A DNA stretch of 64,000 bases from Cryoendolithus antarcticus. Lineage: Eukaryota > Ascomycota > Dothideomycetes > Cladosporiales > Cladosporiaceae. The DNA lies in contig NAJO01000047.1 of NCBI GenBank assembly GCA_002077065.1, positions 1 to 64,000 of the forward strand. The letters run 5' to 3'. The notes beneath the pieces were generated by a model. It saw only the letters and a list, made by a program, of their open reading frames with translations. It ran no database searches and had not been told where the DNA came from. Positions 23,105 to 34,495 of the stretch are shown one piece after another; positions within the stretch are counted from its first letter, which is position 1, and each line of letters starts with the position of its first letter. Made by a program: the position numbers and the translations under genes.

Positions 23105-24418
23105 GTGATCCATCTCTTCTCCCTTCGGGCAAATAAATTATGCGGATTGCCGGTGCCCAGCAGTTCATCTCAGGCTTCTGGCTCGATCCATCCACTCGCC
23201 AACTTGACAAGGAGGAAGCTTCCGACTTGTTACAGCGATTTCGACGAAGTCAAGGATTGGGGTGGAGTCATCAAGAACGCTCACGGACTGGCCGATCTTT
23301 GTGTCACTTCTGGAGGCATTGGAAAAGAGGTATTCGTGTGGCCCGATGCCCTAGCTAGCGATGAATTCCACTTCGCATTCGCCGCCGCGCTGTTCCAGCA
23401 GGTCCCACCTGGGGTAGTAAAGGTGAAGAGATTGTTGTTGCACGAGCTTAGTTTCGACCAGATGAGGGATGCGGACCATGGAAATGCGCTATTGGAGGCC
23501 GTGGACTTTACGGGACTAGTCAAGCTACACCTTAAAGAGTGCACATCTGATGGAGGATCTTTCCTCAAGGGCTTGACGGCAAAATTTCAGGTAGTGAGCA
23601 AGTCACCACCCGCTTTGTGCATTCACTCAAAGGATCCCATTGATCTTGACTACATGGCAAGGCTCGTGGAGTCTGGTCCTCATCTTGAGCAGCTGAAGCT
23701 GAGGCTTCACGACTGGTATTCCTTAACCGCCAAGGCCCTTGACGTACTCTCTTCGAATCTGGTCAGTCTGGACGTCTCGAACGAATACTGTGATTCCCCT
23801 ATGAGGCCGTTCAATCTCTCAGGATTTTGCAGAGTGCAGTGGCCTCTACTTGAGCGCCTTGCTCTGCGCTTTCCATACGTCGATACGAATTCGACAGAAA
23901 TACGAAGAGATACTGATTTCGGAGTGGCGATGTATGGGACCATGAGAGTGACGCCAAAGCTCCGCATGTTGCGACGATTCGATTGGCCAAACTCTAAGAC
24001 ATTTGATTTGTCTGCAATAGGGAGAGCCAGGTATGATGCACTCCAACAGAATTGGAGCCGCGGCCATGCGGCGTATACTCCCGAGCTAGATGCCTTTGCA
24101 GCCACGCTGCTACGGAGTATCGCGATCCTGCGCCATGAGCTGTGCTACGCACCACTACAGATAATCTGCTGGGCATTTCAGCACCTCTGCGACTTGAATA
24201 GCTTCGACAGTCGCGCGTCTCCTCATTCCAAGAAGGCGGTATGGCGATTGCGTGTTACGTGCCCAGCAGTGCAGAACAGACGTCCAGCGGGATCACGAGT
24301 GCCTACCAGCGTCTGCAAAGATCAGATTTCATTGCAAGGTATCAGAGGTACGACATCTTCTCCGACTTGGAGAGCAGTTGGCAGGACTGGGTCAAGTGGT
24401 GAAGAGTATAGTCTGTAG
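23105..24418 (+). pseudogene. LRR/F-box-like protein fragment with probable frameshifts
   Basis: The frame 23236-24200 is clearly coding-like, with leucine-rich-repeat-type spacing (VKRLLLHELSF, GLVKLHLKECTSDG, LEQLKLRLHDW, NLVSLDVSNEY). It has no usable ATG, since the open frame begins with GTG at 23105. The only good start, ATG 23140 (MRIAGAQQFISGFWLDPS), lies one base out of frame and would have to shift near 23236. Near 24200 the reading again looks better in the 23140 frame, giving a natural C-terminus (SAYQRLQRSDFIARYQRY .. SSWQDWVKW, stop near 24402). No intron with acceptable splice sites fixes either change. I infer a gene broken by two one-base shifts; sequencing error is the alternative. 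Function unknown. Confidence 0.45.
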
Positions 24419-24705
24419 AATGCCATAGATTTACGTCTGAGGAAAGCGATCTGATCAAGCTCTCTTCGCTGGCTGGCTGGATATCGTCCCGCCACTATCA
24501 GCGGCACCGTAGGCCGCGTTCGATAATCGCACCTTCGGTGAGAGCGGATGATTTGAACACAAGTAGCACCGCTAGATTGATGTCGTGAGATGCGGTTCGG
24601 GACGGAGATATTGCAGAGCTGCAAATGGCGAACTCTTCGGAAGTGTATGGTAGCCAGTGATTTGCTGCGGACTTCGAAAGGAGCATTCAAATCAGGCATG
24701 AATCC

Positions 24706-26376
24706 TTATGGCAGCTTTTCGCCTGGCTTCACTGCTTCGTCAAGCTCTGATAGTTGCGCATCCCACTTCGCCTCCGTGCTTGCGGGAACTTCTTTTGCGT
24801 CATTGTCTTGCACGATCGACGATACATCACTCCCCTCCTTCACCTTCCCACCCTGAGTCTTCAAGGTCAGAAACGGTACCAGTCCCAGGCTCATCACCGC
24901 GCAAGCCATTGAAAAGTAGAAAGTCGCCGCATAAGGCTGCGTTGCAAGATCGTAGTACTTAACCATCCTCGGCTTCTGCTGCACAGAGTTGAAGATCGAC
25001 GTCGTGATACCAAAGCCCACGGTCTGTGCCAGACGACTGACAGTTTGCAAGATCCCACCAGCGACGGACTGCTGTTCCCGAGGTAAGCTGCTCATGACGT
25101 ACATATTCGCGACGTTGAATTGCAGGTCTGCACCCACGACGACGAACATGAGGGCTGTGAAGCAGAAGTTCCAGTAGCTGCTGCTTGCTCTGTTGACTGC
25201 GAAGAGGAGGCAAGAGAGGACGTAGGCCGAGCAGCCGAGACCCATGAGGAGTTTGTTCGAGACTCTGTGCAGGATAAGGCCAGCGATGACGTTGACTATC
25301 ATGCCCACGATGGCCATCGGCAGGATCAAAACGGCAACTTGGAGGGCAGACTTATGCCAGATCTCCTGGAAGTAGAGGCCGATGAAGAAGCTGGCTGGCG
25401 TGAAGGCCATCATGCCTAGACAGAGGATACCGAGGGAGAGCGAGAAGTTCTTGTCCTTCCATATATCCATTGGTACGAGAGCGTGCGGGAAATAGCGTTC
25501 CCAGAAGACGAAGGCGATCATCAGGAAGAGACCAACGATGAGCAGAGCGAGTACATACCCCGTCTTCCAGCCATTGGGCTGTGCTGTATCGCCAAGACTT
25601 AGGGCGGCGGAGAACATGCCGATGCCTCCGACTGTGAGCAGCACGCCGAGAAAGTCGAAGCGTCTGATAGTCTGCCAAGTCAAGGGCTGCTTGTCGGCGT
25701 GATCGCTGGGGATTGTGAACCAGCCGATTACGGAGAATAGCACGAAAATGATTGCCAGCAAGTAGAAACTCGCACGCCAGTTGAAGATTGAAGTCGCAAC
25801 TCCGCTAAAGATCGTGCCGAAGACGAACCCGAGTGGATTGCCACCGGAGAAGCATGCAAAGGCAAGATTCTTCCGCTTCGATGGCTTGTAGATAGCTCCT
25901 AGAAGTCCAACAGCAGGCGGTACAGCCATCGCAGCGAAAAGTCCCATCACTCCACTCAGCACATCGATACCAATCGGTGTCTTCGCGAACCCAGCTGCGA
26001 GCGTGAAGACAGCAAAGAAGAACATCGACACGATAAACATGGCTTTCCTCCCAAAAAGATCCGCGACACCTCCGAAGAAGAGCAGAAATGCACCGCTAGC
26101 CAGAGAAGTCGAAGATGTAAGCCAAGTAATTTCCGCCGTCGTCATATCGAGGTCCCGTCCAACGAAACTCGAAATGACAGTGATCATGCCGGCCACGTAT
26201 GCAGGCATTGCGATGGCCATCGTACAGGTCAGCACGAAAAGCACTTCCTGGATTGTCGACTTGAAGCATGCTGGGCGAGCGTTATTGGTCTCTACAGCGT
26301 GCAGGGCCTCCGTTGCGATGTTTTTCTCGCCACTCACATTGCCGTTAGAACTCGCATCATCGATTTGGTCGTCCAT
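24706..26376 (-). CDS. MFS transporter, DHA2-like (about 14 membrane segments)
   Basis: A single-exon protein of 556 aa. A cytosolic acidic N-terminus (residues 1-40) is followed by about 14 hydrophobic segments, the first being EVLFVLTCTMAIAMPAYVAG. The MFS signature after TM2 reads GVADLFGRKAMF (motif A). RKNLAFACFSGGNPLGFVFG resembles the antiporter motif C of drug:H+ antiporters. The C-terminal tail (about 60 residues) is hydrophilic. Such DHA2-type proteins export drugs or small metabolites across the plasma membrane. The substrate cannot be inferred, and no biosynthetic cluster surrounds it. ATG 26376 precedes a natural N-terminus (MDDQIDDASSNG). Confidence 0.87.
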   Translation of the reverse strand: MDDQIDDASSNGNVSGEKNIATEALHAVETNNARPACFKSTIQEVLFVLTCTMAIAMPAYVAGMITVISSFVGRDLDMTTAEITWLTSSTSLASGAFLLFFGGVADLFGRKAMFIVSMFFFAVFTLAAGFAKTPIGIDVLSGVMGLFAAMAVPPAVGLLGAIYKPSKRKNLAFACFSGGNPLGFVFGTIFSGVATSIFNWRASFYLLAIIFVLFSVIGWFTIPSDHADKQPLTWQTIRRFDFLGVLLTVGGIGMFSAALSLGDTAQPNGWKTGYVLALLIVGLFLMIAFVFWERYFPHALVPMDIWKDKNFSLSLGILCLGMMAFTPASFFIGLYFQEIWHKSALQVAVLILPMAIVGMIVNVIAGLILHRVSNKLLMGLGCSAYVLSCLLFAVNRASSSYWNFCFTALMFVVVGADLQFNVANMYVMSSLPREQQSVAGGILQTVSRLAQTVGFGITTSIFNSVQQKPRMVKYYDLATQPYAATFYFSMACAVMSLGLVPFLTLKTQGGKVKEGSDVSSIVQDNDAKEVPASTEAKWDAQLSELDEAVKPGEKLP

Positions 26377-26671
26377 TTTAGTGCAGATACAGACGCAATG
26401 CTACGATTCGGTACGGAGAAACATTATGCCACGTAGAAGTGCTAATGCAACACGCGAGACGACGAGGAGAGAAGAAGCGTTGATATAAGCATTGACTTTG
26501 ACAGTGGAGCACGAATGTCGATATGTAAGATTGCGGAAAGCAGGCCGCGCCAATCTGCCGGGCACTGTACTCTGACTCGCGACCACGGCCAACATCGGCT
26601 GAAAGTATCTCCGGCGAGATGTGGAATGCTGGAGAGAAACAGAACGATCTGAACGAGATGTTATACATACT

Positions 26672-27832
26672 TTACAGCTTGACGACTTCCCAGCCCTTGA
26701 GATCCGCAGTCGCCAGAACTCCGCCCAGTGGACCCTGCACCTCTACGCCATTGGCCCATACCTTGGGTCCGGCCCAGTGCTTCACGAATCCTTCTGGGCC
26801 AGACACGAACAGGATCTTACGTCCATTGGTATTGGCAGCTGTCGAGAACGAGCCTCGCACGAGCTTCGTAGCGTCCCTAAGTGCGATTCGAGTGTCTTCG
26901 TCATCCACGAAGTAGTCCACTGCGACACGTCCAGCTCCCGATGCCTTGAGATCTTGCAGGTGCGTGACGATTGGACTTGGCGTTGTAGTCACTTCCGTCA
27001 CTTGTGGATTTGTAGGCGTGATGGATCCGCCAAATGGGCTCACGATGCCCAGTAGCGTAGCCATCCATGTATTTGAAGGCTGCACCGTATCGCTCACGCC
27101 ACTTTGGCAGTCCTCTCTTCTTCTGTTTGCCCATAGCACGTGTACATCGGCTTCTCCTGCGACAGCTTTCACTACTTGAAGTGCAGGTACGACGCCGGTC
27201 CCGCCAGCAAGAAAGACGACCTTGTGCACATCTTGTGGGATTGCGTACTCGACATTCGGTCCTCTGACCTCGATCTCTGTGGCTAAAGGCAGCCTATGCA
27301 AGTAATTTGACACCTCTCCACCTTCCTCTCGGCGTATGAGCAGGCGTATATCGCTTGCGCGCTGATCTGGCAGTGGAGGGAGCAAGGTATACGACCGAGC
27401 GATCTGCAGCTGAGGCTGCTTCAGCTGCACACTCGTGATAGCTCGCTGTAAGAAATCAACGTCGATGTCCAGTCCTGTGGTGCCAGCCGCTCTCAAGGTG
27501 AAGATCGAAGATGTCGAGGACACCTGCTCACGGCCGACCAGATTGTATCTGACGAAGCCAGCAGCGCTGACGGGCGTCTTCCCCCCATCTCCGGTGCCTT
27601 TCACAGCACGGTAGGCGAATGCTATCGATATGCCGATGAAGATGCCGAAGACTTTGGCGAATCGAGCAAGTCGGGGATCACTGCCTTTCGGCGGTGGCTT
27701 CGGCGGTTCGTAGCGCGGCTGCTGGCCTCTTTTGCATATTGCTTGTGAAAAGTGTCGTTGGTATATTCGAGCGGGAGTATTTCGGGCTACCAATCGTGTG
27801 CAGCTTTGTAGTGGTAGGGACGGTGGGCGCAT
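26672..27832 (-). CDS. CYC2: Mitochondrial FAD/NAD-binding reductase, CYC2-like
   Basis: A single-exon protein of 386 aa from ATG 27832; the open frame begins 30 bp upstream at a GTG. The first 35 residues are basic and hydroxylated (RLVARNTPARIYQRHFSQA), a mitochondrial targeting sequence. One membrane segment follows (FAKVFGIFIGISIAFAYRAV). The ferredoxin-reductase fold shows RSYTLLPP (FAD site), VFLAGGTGVVPALQVV (NAD site) and a C-terminal LFVSGPEGFVKHWAGPKVW. This domain order and the C-terminal block match fungal Cyc2, an inner-membrane flavoprotein that assists haem attachment to cytochrome c. Ordinary cytochrome b5 reductase is the alternative, but the GPKVW region and the long insert favour Cyc2. 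Confidence 0.8.
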   Translation of the reverse strand: MRPPSLPLQSCTRLVARNTPARIYQRHFSQAICKRGQQPRYEPPKPPPKGSDPRLARFAKVFGIFIGISIAFAYRAVKGTGDGGKTPVSAAGFVRYNLVGREQVSSTSSIFTLRAAGTTGLDIDVDFLQRAITSVQLKQPQLQIARSYTLLPPLPDQRASDIRLLIRREEGGEVSNYLHRLPLATEIEVRGPNVEYAIPQDVHKVVFLAGGTGVVPALQVVKAVAGEADVHVLWANRRREDCQSGVSDTVQPSNTWMATLLGIVSPFGGSITPTNPQVTEVTTTPSPIVTHLQDLKASGAGRVAVDYFVDDEDTRIALRDATKLVRGSFSTAANTNGRKILFVSGPEGFVKHWAGPKVWANGVEVQGPLGGVLATADLKGWEVVKL

Positions 27833-28779
27833 CGCAGCTACAATTGATGCAGTTCGCTGCACGATACGCAGATTTGCCCGTAACCATAGCGTCCTTAGTC
27901 AGCGCAACGCAGAGCTCGACTTCATTACATGCCCGGCCTGACGACAATCTTCTTTCCCTTGTGCGTCACAGATCGCGTTGACATTCAGCCTATTGACTGT
28001 GCAATGGCAGAGAGCCTCAATGCAGCATTGCTGATTGCTCTTGAAGTGATCGTTCGCATGCCCGCACGCCCGTCTCGCGCACCAGGCACGCAAACGCTCT
28101 AAATCACGACAAACGGCTTTCGTTCCTGGTGCGCAGGCTCAATCAAGTGCTGGAAATGCTATGGTCTCATCACATTGTGCGAGGGCGAGAGAGCGTTCTG
28201 TATGACGGCAGTCTTACTTGGTACAGTACTAAATGCTTACAACGGCCAACGCAGACCGTACCGGGAGTGGAAGTTCACTCATCTCGCGTGCAGATAGTGC
28301 AACGGTCACTCCGCATCAATCATTCCAGCTAGAAGCGCGCTGACAACTCAGCCGCTGAGCTTGCTATGAATGCCGTCTTGCAGGAGCGATACCGCTCCAT
28401 ACAGCTAGAACTATGCTATTTCCCAGGTCTGCCCTCGAGGCATGACCGGTACAAAGTATCATTAGCGGGGAGAGCAGGCTACGATTGGTGCGATCGTAGA
28501 TGTGAAGTGTTGGTGGCGGACAGTTGCAGAGTGAAGACATGCGTACCTTAGGGTGGGTACCCGTCGCTCTTTCCTCGTCGCCTTCACTTCTCCGGCCCCA
28601 CTTCAACAATGACATCTATCTTGTCAGTGCGGCGTTACCTCTCCGGAAACCTTCCACTACTCTTGTGCTTCTATCACCACACCCACGATCGACACTGCAC
28701 CACACATTGATCAGGAGCTTCTGACCAACAACGATACTGATCGCTCGCTGGTGGAGCTCTAGTCTCCTGAGCTCATATC
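27833..28779. other. Intergenic spacer of about 950 bp, no gene seen
   Basis: The spacer separates the divergent CYC2-like gene and the broken GTPase gene. Short frames on both strands show no family motif or coding bias that I can support. Confidence 0.45.
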
Positions 28780-31522
28780 ATGCCAGCCCCTACAGCAGAT
28801 ATGGGGCAGATGGCGACGCCCGAGAGACCCTCAAAGCGCCCGAAAACCTCCGACCCCGGGTATCTCGCGCTGCTCGAGCGAGTTGAGCGCATAGAGCTCA
28901 ACAGCAGTGCACCCTACGACCAGCAGACGGAGATGAACGAGTTCGCACATTGCGAGGAACAGCAATGCCTGCGAAAGCTTCTTCGAAGCATGCACGTATT
29001 GTTGGTGGACCCACTGCGCAAACTAAAAACTCCGGCTGTGCAGAAGCTACTTGCGAATGCACAGGAGCTTCTCACGCCGCCCCAAGAAGAGCACACATGG
29101 ATTATTACTGGTCCGATGGGGGCTGGCAAATCTTCGACCCTCAACGCAACCTTTAGCAAGGGCGTTCTCGCTTTCCTGAATGATGGAGGCAAGAGCGTCA
29201 CTCTGTTTCACAACTAGTACATGGGCAGCCTTGACCAACAGACGGACGACATTGTTTTCATGGTGTTTTTCAAAGACGAAGTCATGATCCGCAGCATGCG
29301 CGCCATGTTTGTTCGCCTCTTCTACAATTACGATCACCCATCGAGCGGGGAAGTTGAGCCCGACACAGTGGATCCACAAGAGGACCTCGACCCACGTGAC
29401 AACATCGCAACAACGCTGCATAAAGTCTTCAAGCAACATGCAGAGTGTAGAACCAAGGAGGCGACTCGCAGCTTCTCGTCTACCTCGACGTCTGTAGGCG
29501 ATCCCGCTATGCTGAAGAAGCTCACCGACTGGGCAGATATGTTCAAGCAAGCCGAGCTACTACGTATGTCGCCAGGATCGAAGTACGTAATTGTCGCTGT
29601 CCCCGAGCTCAAGGATATGCAGGCTTGCATGCGGCGATATAATAGCGATGCGACAGGCGATGACATAGCGTTGTGGCCACTGGTTTCCCATGTGCATGCT
29701 CACATCGACAACCCACTAGGGAGGGAGGGTATCACCGTTCTAAATGCGCCCGGTGACGGCGATATTCGCCTTCGTGCGCAGCACGCCCGACCGCACATCG
29801 TACAAGCTTCCCATGTTCTCGCAGTCGCAAGCGTTGCACGTGCAGAGCAGGATCATCTGCTGAACGGGGTGAGGGGTATGCGGGATAAGGGAGAGGGTAA
29901 CGTTGTTGTTGCACTCACTCGAATCGACGAGATCAGCTCCGCGACCACCCTCGATATTCCTGAGGATGCGTTGAACGAGTTGAAAGCATTGGAGAATATG
30001 AAGAAACGCTTCAAGGGTGAATTCGACGATCTCGAAGAGAGGTGTCAGCAGCTCGGGAGTGCTGAAGAGGAAGCAGGCGATGCTGCTGCGTCTAAGGAGC
30101 TGAGCGCGCTTACAAAGCAGAAGAACGCAGCTCACAAGATATTCCGGAAAGCCAGACTGGCCGAAACTCAGCTACGTGTGTTCTTGCGTCCTGAGGTAGT
30201 GGCTGCAGACTTGGTGCAACAGCTCAAGGACAATACGGGGTTCAGCGCCGCAATCCCGATCTGTGCGGTGTCCAACAAAGCCTACGAAGTCCACCGTGAG
30301 GGTTTCAAAGCAAATGTAGTCCCACCGCTCGACATCGAGCAGACTGGCATTCCGCAGCTGCATCGCCCACTATACAACCTCACCATCATACCAACAAAGC
30401 TGAGAGAGTGGAGCCACCTCGAAACGACCGGGATTCGCGGGCTGAAGGATGAGGTCAGGTTTTACGCCAATCCCGCCAATAGCGAGAGTCTGACCGTTTT
30501 TCGCGGCCTCCCCGAGGCACCTATCGAGAGCTGCCAAGGTCTTGTGCTAGCATTCGAGAACGATCTACTGCAAGAGCTGCATACTTCCCTCATCGTCAAC
30601 ATGAGCAATGAGCGAGATCCCTGGAACCAGCACGCTGAGAAGATGTGTGATACCTGGGCTAGCAACAACCAAGGCGGCCCGTTCTTGCGCATCCTGCAGC
30701 GCCACGGTCTGCGCAAGAACTAGACCGATCTCAGCACAGGGTTGCAGTCTGCCAGCATTTCGGCAATCGAAGCCATGTTCTCCGGGCTGCCGAAATTTTC
30801 GGAGAAGCTGCGCGATGCTCATGGGAGAGCTCGAGACTCTACTTCGCAATCTGGTGCAAGACGCCAGGGGTAAGCAAATGTCCATGTTATTTCCTTGTGT
30901 ACGACTGACTTAGGTGTGCAGTAACTCATATGGCAAAGAAGCTCGAACTTGCTGGCCTCTTGCGCTACATGAATGGTCGTGCACGCGACTTCGGTAGAAG
31001 CAATTCCAAGCTAGTGAATCGCTACAGGGCAAGCATGCGCAGGATTCAGAACAAGGCGATAGATGGTGGGCAAGACTCGTACGTCCACAAAGCTGTGATA
31101 TCAGTGTATGATGCTGTAGGCGGACTCAAACGTATGTCATCATCACCACTTTTCCTCTCAGATACCTGACAGGTACTGACTATCACACAGACGGCAATGG
31201 CGTCAGTCCTCCCCTGACTTTCCGCGCCAACAGCAGGCCAGGCAGGCGGCCAGATTGGGCTGCATACCGCATCGACGAGCTACGTAAAGGAATCACGGAT
31301 GCCTGCTGGGATGAAGCTGTACTGGAGATGAGCGACGATATCCAAGAGGCTGTACGTGCTGTCGGCATTGGCATTCTTTCTCATGCTCAAGGCGTGTTCC
31401 AGGATCTCCTCGATAGATTCAACGCGACGGTGGATCGGACTGCCGATCTTCCGGCCGAAGAAAAGCAGCTACAGATGACTCTCGTGGGGAATCTCGACAA
31501 GGCTTCGAAGGAGCATGCATAA
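28780..31522 (+). pseudogene. Large dynamin/SLIP-GC-like GTPase gene, apparently broken
   Basis: ATG 28780 opens a frame with a putative nuclear-localisation-like stretch (RPSKRPKTSD) and a P-loop at GPMGAGKSS. The frame is cut by TAG at 29218-29220, yet continues in the same frame to a second TAG at 30721-30723. Between them are VLNAPGDGD (G3-like) and ALTRIDE (G4-like), then a helical region. Reading continues with a frame change near 30800-30830 (MLMGELETLLRNLVQDAR). An intron of about 60 bp follows (GTAAGC..GTGTGCAG). Then come the exon from about 30923, another intron near 31132-31191 (GTATGT..CACAG), and a last exon to TAA at 31522. The layout resembles fungal SLIP-GC-type GTPases. Both stops are TAG where CAG would keep the family sense. 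I infer a recently broken gene; undetected introns are the alternative. Confidence 0.6.
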
Positions 31523-31567
31523 ATGAGAGGGCTTATTGAAAATCTAGAGAAAAAGTAGGTCGCGGGG

Positions 31568-31609
31568 ACAACGCGGCTGAGAGCGGGAACAACGCGACTG
31601 AGGGCGGGG
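31568..31609. repeat. 21 bp tandem duplication
   Basis: Two adjacent 21 bp units (31568-31588 and 31589-31609) differ at three positions. They lie just after the stop of the broken GTPase gene, in a short frame coding an acidic Asn/Ala/Glu/Gly stretch that ends at about 31698. This may be a remnant of the original C-terminus. Confidence 0.7.
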
Positions 31610-31884
31610 ATGGGGTTGACGAGGAGGACGATGCTCCGGTGGCGCATCCGACACCCAACTTCAAGGTGGAGAAGCAGGACCTCAATGCCACGATGTGAGG
31701 CACGTACGTGGCGCTATCCGAAGTTGAGCGACGCAAGCGGAATGTGGCTGAAGGAGAAGGTTCTGCGGTGACTATGCATGGTCGGCGACAAGTACCTATC
31801 GGCTCCGCCCTTCGCTACCAATAGCAGCATCGAGACTGTTACACACATTCCATCCCATTCTTCCACTCCATCATAAAGCCACGC

Positions 31885-34096
31885 TCAGAAGTTCTTCCCC
31901 GTATAAGCACTTTGCACACTCGCAAATCCCTGCGGACACTTCCTCCCCAACGCCACACTCCCACTCCTGATATAACACACCTTCGCCTCCGCACAAGCCT
32001 CACTAGTACAGTTCGGACTCTTCACACTGCTCTTCCCCTGGTAAGTATTGAACTTCGCCACAAGGCTATGATCCTCCCCCATAGCCTCCGTGACAGCGTG
32101 CCAAAACGTCGCGTTCAGTGGCGCAGAGCTCGACCAGTTTGCTGCGGGCCCGTAGGCGTCGCGCGTGGAGTATTCGAATTTGTAGGTTGGGCCTGTGGCG
32201 TTTAAAGTTGCGAAGGAGGAGACGTCGGCGTAGTAGGTGTATGCGTCGTAGATTTCGAAGTTGCCGGTGTCGACTTCGTAGAGTCTGAAGCCGCTGTTCA
32301 GGTTGGTCAATGGCGTGACGCTGGGTCCGATCCAGCCTGCTGATAGCGCTGTGTCGCGGGATTGCACGGTCCCGTTGTTAGCGTAGTAGATCATGACTTG
32401 ATCCTCGTGCGTGTGGCCCCAGAAGACGTTGGCGATGACGTGAGGACTGTAGCGTTCGACGATGGCGTAGAAGAGGTTTGAGGGGTTTGCCAGGGGGTTT
32501 GAGCCGTCCCAGCCGGACAGGACGTGGGCGAAGAGCCAGACGCGCTCGCCTGCTTTCTCGGCGGCGTCAAGCTCGGAAATTACGAAGGCGAAGGAGGTGG
32601 ACGCGTCGGGGTTGGTAGTGTTGATGTAGTTGAGGAAGTTTGCTGGGGAACATTAGAGGTGTGGTGGTTGTAAAGGGTGGAGAAACTTACATTTGTACCA
32701 GAAGTCGGAGTTGAAAGTGATCATGCGGACGCCATAGTGGTTCTTGATGGAGTAGCCGCCGTAGTGCGTCTTCGCTTCAGCCTCAGCAGCATCGTCGATC
32801 CAGCCATTCAGTCGCCACAGCGATGCTACATGGTTGTAGTTCCAGCTCATCTGTTGCCTTAGATTGCCAGGGAGCGACTGCGGTGCATCGATAGCTTCCG
32901 GATTGCTGTCATGGTTGCCAAGGACTGGGAACACTGGTCCGGTGAGATACTTCTCGAACATCGAGTACACGCTCTCCTCAGCATACTCTGTGAATGCCCT
33001 GCTAAGTTGAGACTGGGGATCGTGAGCTACGAGATCGCCCGTATAGATCGTCCATGCCAGTGGGTCGTGCTTAGAGGTGCCAGTCAGAGTCGCAACGGAC
33101 TGGAGTGCAGCGAGCCCTAGATCGTAGGGAGTATCGCACTTGTATGCTCCGAAGGGCGGGGCAGGCATTCCGATCTGGCCGACAGGCAGTGCCGTGTTGG
33201 GGTTATTGCCTCGACAGCAGAGATTGCTGCTACAATTGCCCTCTGCACCGACCTTGTAGCGTGGGTCAATGTGGAAGTCACTCATGTGCAGCACTTTGAC
33301 ACACTTGCCACTCGGCTTCCAGACCTTAGCGTTAGTAGGCTTTGGGCTCGGGAAGTAGCTAGACACGTTGAGTGGAGCAACACCAGGGTATGGGCAGAAA
33401 GTGCTGGACAGCGAATTGCAGATCCAGCGACCATCGGTCCCAGCGACGTCAGCAAAGGCGAGCACCTGGGTCCAGATCGCGCCAAAGGTGTCTGCAGCAA
33501 AGTCCTCCTCGCAGGTGGCGTTCGAGTGGAACTTGTACTTCACGCACAAGTCGACGAACATCTGCGGGACCAGCTCTGGGGCCAGCTGAGCGGCACTCTT
33601 GGCTACGGACAGTGCTGCCAGACATTGCGAGCAGTTGCTGCCGAACGAAGTACTCGAGATGACCGAGCCGACTTCTGCGACAACGCTGGCAATGATTGAC
33701 TGCTGGTCGAGGGCTGCGAGGTTCACGATCGGTACAGGAAAGTACTCTGGATCCGGGTCGTGGTCTGGGATCGTGTCCGGGTTGGTCAAGTTCAACGGGT
33801 ACGTGATGTTGAGGACTGGGTCGTATCTGGCTGGTGTGAGTGCATTGCCTGGCATGTGACACGGGCGATGCTTACAATGCAGGCTGAGGCTCCTGTCCAG
33901 ACGGCACCGGATAGTACGACGAGAATGCCGAAGTCGGGAAGCCCGTTGGAGCAACATAGCTCGATGCGCCAGGTAGTCCAGTACTGCTATGGCTATGTCC
34001 GCCATATGATGGAGGCGCACCATACGAAGACTGATGTGCTAATGTGAGCTGCGCCATAGCAATCGCCATCGCTGACGCTAAAGAGGAGACCATCAT
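31885..34096 (-). CDS. Secreted acid sphingomyelinase-like phosphodiesterase
   Basis: Exons are complement(31885..32642, 32691..33826, 33876..34096), 704 aa. The N-terminus MMVSSLASAMAIAMAQLTLA is a signal peptide, followed by a Ser/Gly/Tyr/Pro-rich stretch. A saposin-B-like Cys region follows (CSQCLAALSVAKSAAQLAP and further Cys). The calcineurin-like metallophosphoesterase core has DFHIDPRY, GDLVAHD, GNHDSNPEA and GHTHED, the metal-binding residues of acid sphingomyelinases. Many N-glycosylation sites and paired Cys fit secretion. It hydrolyses sphingomyelin-type lipids or related phosphodiesters. Introns of 48 bp (32643-32690) and 49 bp (33827-33875) restore the frame (WYKSNFLNY and QPALYDPVLN). 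The loop HVLSGWDG occupies the place of the usual His-containing loop. It is divergent from AIM32, with a 399 bp shared upstream region. Confidence 0.92.
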
Positions 34097-34495
34097 AGCT
34101 ATACTGAGCGTTTACAAAGAACGTACCAACCTTGCGACTGGGCATGCGAGGCCTACTTAAACTTCGTCAAGCATGATGTCGCTGCTTCCTTTTCCGAGAA
34201 GCTTTGTCATGATCGCATGGAAGCCGCGATGTGAATCGGTAGCTGGGCACGTTGTCATGCAGGTACGGCGATGCTTGTAAAAGAAGCCAATGATGAGGCC
34301 GATTGAAGAGCACGTTGCACACAATGGTCTAACTGCTTGTGGTGGACTAAAGTGAAGGTGAGGTCGGCCGACGGTGGAGCTGGCGCCGATATGTCCGAGG
34401 CGACTTCGATGTCAAGTACATCACTCACTATACTCTTTCGTTCTTCTTGGTTGACAAAGAGGTATTTGTCACTTACTAAGATCATCGCTTTGTCA

